A DNA stretch of 64,000 nucleotides from Aigarchaeota archaeon (GTDB lineage: Archaea; Thermoproteota; Nitrososphaeria_A; Caldarchaeales; Wolframiiraptoraceae). Location: the NCBI GenBank assembly GCA_025059205.1, contig JANXDS010000003.1, forward strand, positions 44,236 to 108,235. The letters are read 5' to 3'. Of this stretch, positions 1-7,329 are shown piece by piece. Position 1 is the first letter of the stretch; each line of letters opens with the position of its first letter. The position numbers were made by a program, and so were the translations under genes. The notes under the pieces are model-generated. The model was given only the letters and a program-made list of their open reading frames with translations. It made no database searches and was not told where the DNA came from.

Positions 1-92
1 GGTGTGATCGGGTAGGCCGGTATGTAGTCGACCCTTGCTAATCTGGCGGCCCACGCGACGGCTTGTGAGCCTGTAAGCATCTTTAGGACCAT
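1..92 (-). CDS. porA: 2-oxoacid:ferredoxin oxidoreductase alpha subunit, partial (N-terminus)
   Basis: Only about 30 codons lie in the window; the gene runs off the left edge. The reading starts MVLKMLTGSQAVAWAARLAR and continues to DYIPAYPIT, the usual beginning of the alpha subunit of pyruvate/2-oxoacid:ferredoxin oxidoreductases, which convert a 2-oxoacid and CoA to acyl-CoA and CO2 while reducing ferredoxin in the cytoplasm. The ATG at 92 overlaps the 3' end of the gamma-delta gene by about 10 nt, so the two are translationally coupled in one operon. The alpha fragment does not show whether the substrate is pyruvate or another 2-oxoacid. Confidence 0.85.
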   Translation of the reverse strand, partial: MVLKMLTGSQAVAWAARLARVDYIPAYPIT

Positions 93-961
93 GCACTCTC
101 CCTCCCTGTCTTTATAGCCTTCCTTGGGCACTCGATTGCACACACTAAACAGCCCTTACAGTTGTCATAATCTACGGCCGGATAACCCTGCTCGTCCAAA
201 GATACGCACGATTCAGGACAGTAGACGTAGCAAATACCGCATGCCGTGCAAAGATTCCTATCTATAATTGGTGTGAACACTCTCCAACTACCCGTCTTTC
301 TGAATGCAGTGTTCCCCACCGAGAGCAAATCTGGGATTCCCTTCTCACCTAAGTACTGGACTTCCACTACCTTATGAGACGGTTTATAACTTAACCCACT
401 TAACCCTACCGATTCTACACATAGGTAGCATTCTTTGGCCAATTGTATGTTCTTCTCTATCATGTCGGGTTCAAGCCCTAGGTCTGCGAGTTCCTCTCCC
501 ACAGAGTCAACCGTCGACTGAAGGCTTATCGTTCCTGAGAGTTTGCAAGCCACCGCACCCATAGCGGCGCTTAGGATGTCTTTTCCAACGTATTTCAACG
601 CTAGGCCGGTCACATCCCTAAAAATCATGTGTACTTTTTTCGGCTGTAAAATTGGTATCTCCCTTGACGAATTGACAAAAAGTACGGCACCCTCAACCAT
701 ACCTTCAAGCGTTTTGACGGTCGGGTCAAATAGCAGTGAGGGTGCCGCGACAAGCACATAGCTTGGATTAAAGATGTGTCCACGCTCTAGTATGGGAGCG
801 TCGGATAACCTTACGAAAGCCGTTATGGGTGCTCCACGTCTCTCAGCACCATATATTGCAAAGTCTTGAGCGAACAAACCTTCAAAAAAGGCGGCCTTGC
901 CAAGTATGCGGCCGGCTGTCTTGATACCCTGTCCGCCCCTTCCATGAAACCTAAACCTTAT
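83..961 (-). CDS. porG: 2-oxoacid:ferredoxin oxidoreductase, fused gamma-delta subunit
   Basis: Residues 1 to about 190 are the gamma domain, with the HGRGGQG motif near the N-terminus. The C-terminus is a delta-type ferredoxin domain with two 4Fe-4S motifs (CTACGICYVYC and CKGCLVCAIEC). It passes electrons from the TPP catalytic subunit to ferredoxin. Gamma and delta are separate genes in many archaea, so this is a fusion. The first canonical start is a TTG at 877, but that would delete the conserved HGRGGQG segment. The frame stays open upstream to a TGA near 972 and contains no ATG, GTG or TTG. A GAGGTGA ribosome site precedes an ATC at 964 and an ATA at 961, so I place the start there. 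A frameshift or sequence error is the alternative. Confidence 0.85.
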   Translation of the reverse strand: MRFRFHGRGGQGIKTAGRILGKAAFFEGLFAQDFAIYGAERRGAPITAFVRLSDAPILERGHIFNPSYVLVAAPSLLFDPTVKTLEGMVEGAVLFVNSSREIPILQPKKVHMIFRDVTGLALKYVGKDILSAAMGAVACKLSGTISLQSTVDSVGEELADLGLEPDMIEKNIQLAKECYLCVESVGLSGLSYKPSHKVVEVQYLGEKGIPDLLSVGNTAFRKTGSWRVFTPIIDRNLCTACGICYVYCPESCVSLDEQGYPAVDYDNCKGCLVCAIECPRKAIKTGRESAWS

Positions 962-1003
962 GATAAAGGGGCTTCACCTCATGATGAATTATGATGACCG
1001 AAT

Positions 1004-1012
1004 GATATAAAG
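1004..1012 (-). promoter_or_regulatory. TATA box of the 2-oxoacid oxidoreductase operon
   Basis: On the minus strand this reads CTTTATATC. About 26 nt downstream the transcript would start just before the GAGGTGA ribosome-binding site of the gamma-delta gene, giving a short leader. This placement supports translation beginning near 961-964 rather than at the internal TTG at 877. Confidence 0.55.
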
Positions 1013-1078
1013 TTGATCCATGCGTTTAGTTCCTCATCCTCGTTAAACTTTTTAACATCCTATTGGTATCTATAAAAC

Positions 1079-1138
1079 GGGGCGTTGATGAGTACCGCCT
1101 TCTGAATCGTGATGATGCGGGAGTACCACTGAAGCCCC
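1079..1138 (+). ncRNA. C/D box guide sRNA candidate 1
   Basis: The elements occur in canonical order. The C box is TTGATGA (1085-1091), followed by a 10-nt guide, D' box CTGA (1102-1105), a 3-nt spacer, C' box GTGATGA (1109-1115), a 13-nt guide (1116-1128) and D box CTGA (1129-1132). GGGGC at 1079-1083 pairs with GCCCC at 1134-1138 as a perfect terminal stem. Archaeal C/D sRNAs of this size direct 2'-O-methylation of rRNA or tRNA with fibrillarin, Nop5 and L7Ae. Predicted targets are complementary to AAGGCGGTAC-type (D') and TGGTACTCCCGCA-type (D) sequences; I could not place them on an rRNA. The surrounding spacer holds no protein gene. Confidence 0.82.
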
Positions 1139-1208
1139 AAACATTACGTTCATGAAAAAGCACAGTAAACTCTTTATGGTGAACCTTTACCTCGGTAAGC
1201 GATGAAAC

Positions 1209-1394
1209 ATGTCGGAAGCATGTCCTGACTGTAGGGAAGAAATGAAAAAATACGTCGTTTCATTAACTAGGTCCTTTGCCCTGGGCATATCGGCGAAAAG
1301 TCTGCTCCCAACGGAGCTGAAGAAGTATAACTTCCTAGATGTTTGGATATGCGAGAACTGTGGGCACGTCGACATACATCTGCGTATAACTTAA
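1209..1394 (+). CDS. Small zinc-ribbon protein, 61 aa
   Basis: Two CxxC knuckles (CPDC at residues 5-8 and CENC at 48-51) bracket a basic 40-residue middle, which is a compact zinc-ribbon arrangement. The second knuckle is followed by GHVDIHLRI, a form often seen in small archaeal nucleic-acid-associated zinc ribbons. No family was recognised and no function is proposed. The gene stands alone between two guide RNA loci on the same strand. The ATG at 1209 is the only start that keeps both knuckles. Confidence 0.6.
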   Translation: MSEACPDCREEMKKYVVSLTRSFALGISAKSLLPTELKKYNFLDVWICENCGHVDIHLRIT

Positions 1395-1698
1395 ACTTAA
1401 GAGGGCGGGTCGTGAAGCTTTTTAGAGAAAAACGTTAAATCTCCCGATGAGGAAGACGAGTCGTAGCGATGATGAGTCTGACCAGGATGAAAGGATGATA
1501 TGGATCTTGAGCTCTGAGCTCTATCTTTGAGGTTCTCGGTGGCGGTTTCGGTACATATAAGCGAGCGATTCCGAATAGGCTTTAATCTCTTCTCACGATG
1601 CACCTCAACCACTCGTTTTTACCAAAAAGCCGACTCGGAAAAGGTAAGGATATAATAAGGTGAGAAGCGCGATAACCGGTTAAAGTTCTAGAGAATGT
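1395..1698. other. Spacer between zinc-ribbon gene and sulfur-carrier gene
   Basis: About 300 nt without a credible protein gene. It contains the C/D box sRNA described at 1464-1521. The remainder (1522-1698) is where the minus-strand thrC/sulfur-carrier transcript should end, and I see no clear hairpin terminator or further element in it. Confidence 0.5.
1464..1521 (+). ncRNA. C/D box guide sRNA candidate 2
   Basis: C box ATGATGA (1469-1475), 11-nt guide (1476-1486), D' box ATGA (1487-1490), short spacer, C' box ATGATAT (1495-1501), 12-nt guide (1502-1513) and D box CTGA (1514-1517). AGC at 1465-1467 pairs with GCT at 1518-1520 as terminal stem. Box order, guide lengths and total size fit archaeal C/D sRNAs; the D' and C' boxes are degenerate, as is common for internal boxes. 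Predicted targets are CCTGGTCAGAC (D') and AGCTCAAGATCC (D). A TTAAAT about 30 nt upstream could be the TATA element. Confidence 0.7.
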
Positions 1699-1995
1699 TC
1701 AGAAGATGCTTGGGTTACCTCCGCCTATCGCTGGAAGTATCAACACTTCGTCACCGTCTTCAAGTTTTGTATCGACGCCTTCTGTGAATTCTATGTTCTT
1801 TCCGTTGATGTAGAGGACGACGAAGCTTTTCAGGTTACCTTTGTCATCCAAAACCCTTTGTCTGAATGCATCGCCGAACCTTTCAGAGAGTTTTTGTAGT
1901 AAATCCCGTACGTTTGTTGCCTCTAACTGTAGCTCGCGCTCGCTGTTTAGGTACATCGCCAACGTGCTTGTCATGACGAGCTTGACCTTTGCCAT
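1699..1995 (-). CDS. MoaD/ThiS-type ubiquitin-like sulfur-carrier protein
   Basis: A 98-residue beta-grasp protein of the MoaD/ThiS/SAMP family: an N-terminal strand-helix segment (MYLNSERELQLEATNVRDLL), LYINGKNI in the middle and DGDEVLILPAIGGG near the end. These proteins carry sulfur as a C-terminal thiocarboxylate after adenylation by an E1-like enzyme, or are conjugated to lysines. Unusually, five residues (NPSIF) follow the glycines, so the diglycine would have to be exposed by a protease. The gene starts 6 nt after the threonine-synthase gene, so the two share an operon, which hints at a role in amino-acid sulfur transfer rather than in molybdopterin synthesis. Confidence 0.8.
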   Translation of the reverse strand: MAKVKLVMTSTLAMYLNSERELQLEATNVRDLLQKLSERFGDAFRQRVLDDKGNLKSFVVLYINGKNIEFTEGVDTKLEDGDEVLILPAIGGGNPSIF

Positions 1996-2001
1996 GTACT
2001 C

Positions 2002-3204
2002 TCACCGAGTAAACACCGTACTGAGCATTTCAATCTTGGGCAATATTAACTTTGTCTTAACGTCCTGTTGGGGGATTATCTCGAGCGTCTTAAAGCCTGC
2101 ACCCGTAACGCAGCATACAACCTCTTCCGACTTGTCAATCTTACCCTGCTCCAGCAGCTTCTTCAAGACCGCCACGCTTATAGCTCCGCCAGGCTCCGCG
2201 AAAATGCCTTCTGTCTTAGCCAAAAGTTTAACGGAATGTAACACCTCCTCGTCGGATACGGACTCGCACACACCGTGGCTCTGCCTGACAGTCTTGAGGG
2301 CAAAGGCACCATCACCAGGCATGCCTATCGCAAGGCTCTTGACGAGCGTCATAGGCTTCTCGACGGGTAAAACATAATCCAAACATTTCTTGAATGCATT
2401 AACTATCGGTGAGCAACCTTCCGGTTGGGCACCATGCATTCTGGTAGAACCCTTCACGATGCCGAGCTCTTCAAGCTCCATCAAACCTTTGTATAAGGCA
2501 CAAAGGAGCGCACCGCTCGCCATAGGAACTATGACGTTTTCTGGAACTCTCCAACCTAGCTGCTCGACTATTTCGAACATCATTGTCTTCGACCCCTCGA
2601 CATAGTAAGGCCTTAGGTTCACGTTGACTATACCTACGTTGTATAGGTCGCAGGATATGTGCGCAAGCCTGTTAACGTCATCGTAAGTACCGTTCACGAG
2701 CACCACATCCGCACCATACTGGGTTGCCTGGAGTATCTTGTTCCGTTCGACGTCATACGGCATGAAGACATAGCAAGGAAGCCCTGCTTTACTTGCATGC
2801 GCAGCCGTTGCCGATGCGAGGTTTCCGGTCGAGGCACAACCTACCGCGCTCAACTTGAACTCCTTAGCCTTGGACACTGCCACGGATGCCGGCCTGTCCT
2901 TAAAGGAGAAAGTCGGGTTTAGCGTGTCGTTCTTTATGTAGAGCTTTTTTATCCCAAGCTCTTCGCCGAGTCTATCCGCCCTTACTAAGGGCGTGTTGCC
3001 TGAGCCTATGTTGACGATGTTGTTCGGGTCTTCTATGGGCAGCAGTTCGAAGTACCTCCAGATAGACCTCTCCCTCGACTCAAAATTATACCTCGAAACG
3101 TCAGACAAATCATACTTTACTTCGAGAGCACCTAGACACTTCGGACACATGTAGAGGAGGCGGGACTCGTACTCTTCGGAGCAATTCCTACATACCAGCT
3201 TTAT
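2002..3204 (-). CDS. thrC: Threonine synthase family PLP enzyme with N-terminal zinc ribbon
   Basis: A fold-type II PLP enzyme of about 400 residues. NPTFSFKDRP carries the PLP lysine and STGNLASATAAHA the phosphate-binding loop, as in threonine synthases that convert O-phosphohomoserine to threonine. The N-terminus is a zinc ribbon, CRNC then CPKC about 15 residues later. The only nearby ATG (3150) falls inside that ribbon. Upstream codons continue the conserved sequence (KLVCRNCSEEYES) without an ATG, GTG or TTG, so an ATA at 3204 or a codon slightly upstream is the likely start. A sulfur-carrier gene follows by 6 nt, so an O-phospho-amino-acid sulfhydrylase role is possible. Confidence 0.85.
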   Translation of the reverse strand: MKLVCRNCSEEYESRLLYMCPKCLGALEVKYDLSDVSRYNFESRERSIWRYFELLPIEDPNNIVNIGSGNTPLVRADRLGEELGIKKLYIKNDTLNPTFSFKDRPASVAVSKAKEFKLSAVGCASTGNLASATAAHASKAGLPCYVFMPYDVERNKILQATQYGADVVLVNGTYDDVNRLAHISCDLYNVGIVNVNLRPYYVEGSKTMMFEIVEQLGWRVPENVIVPMASGALLCALYKGLMELEELGIVKGSTRMHGAQPEGCSPIVNAFKKCLDYVLPVEKPMTLVKSLAIGMPGDGAFALKTVRQSHGVCESVSDEEVLHSVKLLAKTEGIFAEPGGAISVAVLKKLLEQGKIDKSEEVVCCVTGAGFKTLEIIPQQDVKTKLILPKIEMLSTVFTR

Positions 3205-3327
3205 CTTCCTGACTAGCCCCGACCACCTTGTAAGTTCGACTCGCCACTTATAATATAAACCTTTTTTAACACATATCGTCCGGCTTTCTTAGAAAATGCT
3301 ATATTGACACATTTATGTAAAACTATT

Positions 3328-3337
3328 CTTAAATAAA
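3328..3337 (+). promoter_or_regulatory. TATA box for the nucleoside ABC importer operon
   Basis: CTTAAATAAA centred at about 3332 lies 26 nt upstream of the ATG at 3358. This would make the binding-protein mRNA leaderless and is the reason for preferring 3358 over the in-frame ATG at 3337. Confidence 0.5.
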
Positions 3338-3357
3338 TGTTCAAATATGCATTAGAC

Positions 3358-4683
3358 ATGAATAGAGCGAAAAGCACCTTGAACGATAGAAAGATATCCA
3401 GAAGGGACTTTCTTGGCATCACGAAGGTTGCAGCAATTGGCGGCATAGTCGCCGCAGGTGTTGCGGGCGGTGTAGCAGGTTACCTTGCCAGGACGCCAGA
3501 GGTCAGGGAAGTCACAAAAACCGTCACATATACACCGCCAGTAACGGAGCTAAAACCGATTAAGGTGGGTTACGTGTACGTCGGGCCGGTCGGCGATTAC
3601 GGTTGGAGTTACGGACATGACAGAGGTAGGAAATGGGCCGATGCAAGATTCAAGAACGCCGAGAGCTTCTACATAGAAAGCGTTCCAGAGGCTGAGGTTA
3701 TTCCGGCAATCGAAAACTTGCTCGCGAAGGGCTGTGAGCTGATAATAACGACTAGCTTTGGCTTCATGGACGGAACGGCTGAAGTTGCCGAGAAGAATCC
3801 TGACAAATACTTCGTTCATATATCGGGCTACAGAAGCGGTGCTGCTGGGAACGCACCGCAGAACATGAGCTCGGCGTTCGCGGAATTCTATCAACTATAC
3901 TATCTCTGCGGTCTCGCCGCAGGTGCTGTAACACAAACCGGTGTCGTAGGATACGTTGGAGCATACCCGATACCGGAGGTCGTTAGACACATAAACGCCT
4001 ACGTACTCGGTGCTCAGTATGCATACAAAAAGAGAACCGGGAAGGACATTAAGGCACATGTAACATGGCTCTTTGGGTGGGTTGCACCGGAGCAGGCAAG
4101 ACTCGCAGCCTCTGCCCTAATCGATGATAAGAACTGCGATGTACTCAACTATACTGAGGACACTCCAGCAGTGTTAATGGTTGCAGAAGAGTATCAGAAG
4201 AAAGGTAAGAAGGTATGGAGCTTCAGTCACTACAGTGACATGAGAGAGTATGGACCTACGGCTCACTTGACGGGGCCAGTAGCCAACTGGGGACCTATAT
4301 ACTTGGACTTTTATAAAATGGTCGCGACCAAAACATGGTATAGCGTTGACATCTGGTCGAGGGTTGGCGACTACATGCCATGGAGATGGAGGCAGACTAT
4401 CGAGAAGAGCACAGCAGGAAGAGAAGAAGGGACGGTTTACTTAGCGCCTATAAGTCCAGTCATACCAAGCGAATATGTCAACCTGATTAAGCAAAGGTAC
4501 GAAGAGATGAAGGAACTCCTCTTCGAACCATTTAGCGTTGAAGGGCACGACCCTGAGGGGAAGAGACCGATTAGGGACCAGAACGGAAATATCAGAATAA
4601 GGCCTGGTGAGAGGGCCGACCGCGATGCTTTATGGTCTATGGACTGGTTGGTAGAGTATGTAGAGGAACCGCTGCCCAAGTGA
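3358..4683 (+). CDS. BMP family nucleoside-binding protein (Tat substrate) of ABC importer
   Basis: About 441 residues. The N-terminus carries a twin-arginine signal (SRRDFLG) followed by an Ala/Gly-rich hydrophobic stretch, so the protein is probably exported folded and anchored outside the membrane. The remainder is a basic-membrane-protein/PnrA-like periplasmic-binding fold, starting with KVGYVYVGPVGDYGWSYGHD, a family that binds purine and other nucleosides. It heads a four-gene operon with an ATPase and two permeases of the matching family, which supports nucleoside or nucleobase uptake. The exact ligand cannot be read from the sequence. Confidence 0.88.
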   Translation: MNRAKSTLNDRKISRRDFLGITKVAAIGGIVAAGVAGGVAGYLARTPEVREVTKTVTYTPPVTELKPIKVGYVYVGPVGDYGWSYGHDRGRKWADARFKNAESFYIESVPEAEVIPAIENLLAKGCELIITTSFGFMDGTAEVAEKNPDKYFVHISGYRSGAAGNAPQNMSSAFAEFYQLYYLCGLAAGAVTQTGVVGYVGAYPIPEVVRHINAYVLGAQYAYKKRTGKDIKAHVTWLFGWVAPEQARLAASALIDDKNCDVLNYTEDTPAVLMVAEEYQKKGKKVWSFSHYSDMREYGPTAHLTGPVANWGPIYLDFYKMVATKTWYSVDIWSRVGDYMPWRWRQTIEKSTAGREEGTVYLAPISPVIPSEYVNLIKQRYEEMKELLFEPFSVEGHDPEGKRPIRDQNGNIRIRPGERADRDALWSMDWLVEYVEEPLPK

Positions 4684-4726
4684 CTGCCGCAAACCTTCCC
4701 TTATTTTTTAGTCGGAGGTTCATAAG

Positions 4727-6256
4727 ATGTCTGTTACGCCTTTAGTCGAGTTAAAGGGCATAGTGAAGAAATTCCATAACGTGTTAGCTAACGATCATGT
4801 AGACTTTTCGCTCATGCCTGGTGAAGTACACGCACTGCTGGGTGAGAACGCTGCTGGAAAAACAACGTTGATGAACATACTATACGGACTTTACAGTCCT
4901 GACGATGGAGAAATATACGTAAAAGGAAAGAAGGTGAGAACCAAGTCACCGGCGGATTCTATAAAATTAGGAATAGGCATGGTCCATCAGAACTTTAAGC
5001 TAATACCAGTCCACACGGTTTGGGAGAATGTCGTGCTTGGTCTCAAGGAGGCTGGTTTCATTTTGAATAAAAGAAAGCTTGCAGAAACTGTGAGGAAGGT
5101 TTGTGAGGAGTATGGCTGGAATATCAACCCAAATGCAAAGGTCTGGCAACTCTCAGTAAGCGAAAAGCAACAAGTTGAACTCTTGAAGCTCTTGATAAGA
5201 AACGCTGAAGTTCTAATTCTGGACGAGCCCACTTCTGTCCTTACGCCTCAAGAGACCAAGAACCTCTTCAAAGCCCTTAGGATTATGGCGAAAAAGGGCA
5301 AGGGTATAATCTTCATCACGCACAAACTCGAGGAGGTCTTCGGGGTAAGCGATAGGGTCACAGTTATGAGGAAAGGGAAGGTTATAGCAACAAAACCTAC
5401 GAGTGGAGTAACTGCTGAAGAGCTTGCAAACTTGATGATAGGCAGACCAGTGTTATTCAGATTTAAGAAGTCTGATGTAAAAAAAGGAAATATCGTATTG
5501 GAAACGAGAGATCTCAAGGCCATGGGCGACAGGGGCGTTCTAGCTTTAGATGGCATTAACCTTCGTGTTCATTCCGGCGAGATCCTCGGTATTGCAGGAA
5601 TTGCCGGAAACGGCCAGGAGGAATTGATGGAAGTTCTTGCCGGTCTACGAAGAGCTAGTAGTGGTAAGGTGTTTGTAGACGGTGAGGATGTGACAAACAA
5701 GGGTGTGAGTTACTTGAGAGAAAAAGGTGTTGTGTACATACCGCCCGAGAGCACCAGATGGGCTATCATCCGTGATATGAATCTCATGGAAAACATAGCG
5801 CTGAAGCTATACAGGAGTAGGAATTTTTCAGGCATGTTCACGATCGATTGGAGCAAGCTCTATGAATTTTCAAAGAAGCTCATAGAAGATTACGAGATAG
5901 CGGCACATAGCCCGTTAACGTTGGCCGGCACACTTTCTGGTGGAAATTTGCAGAAAGTTGTCCTAGCCAGAGAGCTATCAGCGACGCAGGACGGTAGTGT
6001 GCCTAAGCTTATACTTGCAGCTTATCCAACTAAAGGCCTCGATGTTGCAGCAACAGAATTTGTCCAAGGCTTACTGTTAAATTATAGATCTATGGGTTCG
6101 GCCATAATCTTCCTATCCGAGGACCTAGAGGAGATAATGATGCTGAGTGACAGGGTGGTCGTTATATCTAAGGGAGGGGTAGTCAGTGAGTTCGCACCGA
6201 CAGAAAAGACTATAGAAGAAGTTGGCATGATGATGGTAAAGGGTAACGCAGCTTAG
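4727..6256 (+). CDS. ABC importer ATPase with two nucleotide-binding domains, nucleoside type
   Basis: A 509-residue double ATPase of the NupA/RbsA-like class (COG3845). Domain 1 has Walker A GENAAGKTT, signature LSVSEKQQVELL and Walker B LILDEPTS. Domain 2 has a degenerate Walker A (GIAGNGQEE), signature LSGGNLQKV and AAYPTKGLD in place of a full Walker B. This asymmetry is normal for the class, where domain 1 hydrolyses ATP. It energises import by the two downstream permeases from the cytoplasmic side. A clear GGAGGT ribosome site (4714-4719) precedes the ATG. It lies 43 nt after the binding-protein gene and 13 nt before the first permease. Confidence 0.92.
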   Translation: MSVTPLVELKGIVKKFHNVLANDHVDFSLMPGEVHALLGENAAGKTTLMNILYGLYSPDDGEIYVKGKKVRTKSPADSIKLGIGMVHQNFKLIPVHTVWENVVLGLKEAGFILNKRKLAETVRKVCEEYGWNINPNAKVWQLSVSEKQQVELLKLLIRNAEVLILDEPTSVLTPQETKNLFKALRIMAKKGKGIIFITHKLEEVFGVSDRVTVMRKGKVIATKPTSGVTAEELANLMIGRPVLFRFKKSDVKKGNIVLETRDLKAMGDRGVLALDGINLRVHSGEILGIAGIAGNGQEELMEVLAGLRRASSGKVFVDGEDVTNKGVSYLREKGVVYIPPESTRWAIIRDMNLMENIALKLYRSRNFSGMFTIDWSKLYEFSKKLIEDYEIAAHSPLTLAGTLSGGNLQKVVLARELSATQDGSVPKLILAAYPTKGLDVAATEFVQGLLLNYRSMGSAIIFLSEDLEEIMMLSDRVVVISKGGVVSEFAPTEKTIEEVGMMMVKGNAA

Positions 6257-6269
6257 GTGGTATAAAGAT

Positions 6270-7325
6270 TTGTTTAAATTAGAGAGACGCGTATATGTGA
6301 GCCGGAAAACATCTGTTCTCGTCATCTTCTTATCACTCTTGCTTGCATTTTTCGTGACGGGTCTTATATTCCACTTTTTGGGTGTGGATGTTGTCCAATT
6401 CTACTCGATTATATATAACGTCTTCATCACACCCGCTCTTCTTATTCAAGCTGTTTTCAGAAGCATACCGATAATCTTAGCATCTTTAGGTCTAGTCATT
6501 GCTTTTAGGATGGGTTTTTGGAACATAGGTGCCGAGGGGCAGATATATCTAGGAATGGTGGCCGCGACTGGTATAGTCATATTACACGTTTCCTACGGTA
6601 CTATTCCTGAGCCTTTAATGCTCATAACGATGGGTACTGCCTCGTTCCTGGCCGGTGGGGTATGGTGCCTCATACCAGCATCCTTAAAGGTAAGATTAGG
6701 TGTTAATGAGGTTCTAACAACCTTGATGCTAAACTACATAGCCATGTTGTTTGTGGATTACTTGGTATATGGTCCATGGAGAGATCCGGAAGGTTGGGGC
6801 TTTGCACTTTCCATACCGTTCCCTGATTATGCAACGCTTACGTTCAGCGGGCATCCTTCTATTGCTGGTATTGTGATATCTGTCGCGATTGCGACACTAG
6901 TGTACATATTGTTCAAGTACACGAAGCTGGGTTTCGTACTCAGTGTTCTTGGAAAGAGTAGCGAGGTTGCCAAGTATGCAGGTATGCCGGTCGGACGCGC
7001 CACGTTGCTAGGCTCTCTAATTAGCGGCGGCATAGCTGGCTTGGGAGGTTTTTATGTAGTGTCTGGGATGATAGGAAGGCTAAGGCCCAGAGCATCGCCA
7101 GGTTATGGTTATGCTGCCATAATAGTGGCTATGCTTGCTCAGCTCAACCCTTGGCTCATACTGCCTGCCGGCATATTCTTCGGAGGTCTACTAACAGCTG
7201 GTGACGCACTCCAATCATTACTAAGGCTACCATATTCGGCCATCACAGTCTTTCAGTCCGTGATCTTTCTCTGTATAGTGTTGGCTGAGTTCTTCATAAA
7301 GTATAGGGTTGTTTTAAAGAGGTGA
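6270..7325 (+). CDS. Nucleoside ABC importer permease 1
   Basis: A 351-residue polytopic membrane protein of the branched-chain/nucleoside permease superfamily (COG4603, NupB-like). GFWNIGAEGQIYLG and a later Gly-rich stretch (GGIAGLGGFYVVSG) match the conserved cytoplasmic loop region that docks on the ATPase. Several hydrophobic helices are evident from about residue 15 on. The start is a TTG at 6270, nine bases after an AGGTGG ribosome site that overlaps the stop of the ATPase gene. It forms the translocation pore with permease 2. Confidence 0.88.
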   Translation: MFKLERRVYVSRKTSVLVIFLSLLLAFFVTGLIFHFLGVDVVQFYSIIYNVFITPALLIQAVFRSIPIILASLGLVIAFRMGFWNIGAEGQIYLGMVAATGIVILHVSYGTIPEPLMLITMGTASFLAGGVWCLIPASLKVRLGVNEVLTTLMLNYIAMLFVDYLVYGPWRDPEGWGFALSIPFPDYATLTFSGHPSIAGIVISVAIATLVYILFKYTKLGFVLSVLGKSSEVAKYAGMPVGRATLLGSLISGGIAGLGGFYVVSGMIGRLRPRASPGYGYAAIIVAMLAQLNPWLILPAGIFFGGLLTAGDALQSLLRLPYSAITVFQSVIFLCIVLAEFFIKYRVVLKR

Positions 7326-7329
7326 GAGC

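Noticed and set aside
980..1012. Three ATGATGA/ATGATAT-like boxes in tandem upstream of the oxidoreductase operon
   Set aside because: No CTGA D box or closing stem follows; the sequence is better explained as the operon's TATA box and leader on the minus strand.
1397..1612. Minus-strand open frame of 71 codons between the zinc-ribbon and sulfur-carrier genes
   Set aside because: Low-complexity Ser/Arg-rich translation with no recognisable domain, and it overlaps the C/D sRNA on the other strand; treated as chance.
5550..5650. Degenerate Walker A in the second half of the nucleoside ATPase
   Set aside because: This asymmetry is normal for double ATPases of the sugar/nucleoside importer class, so it is not decay.
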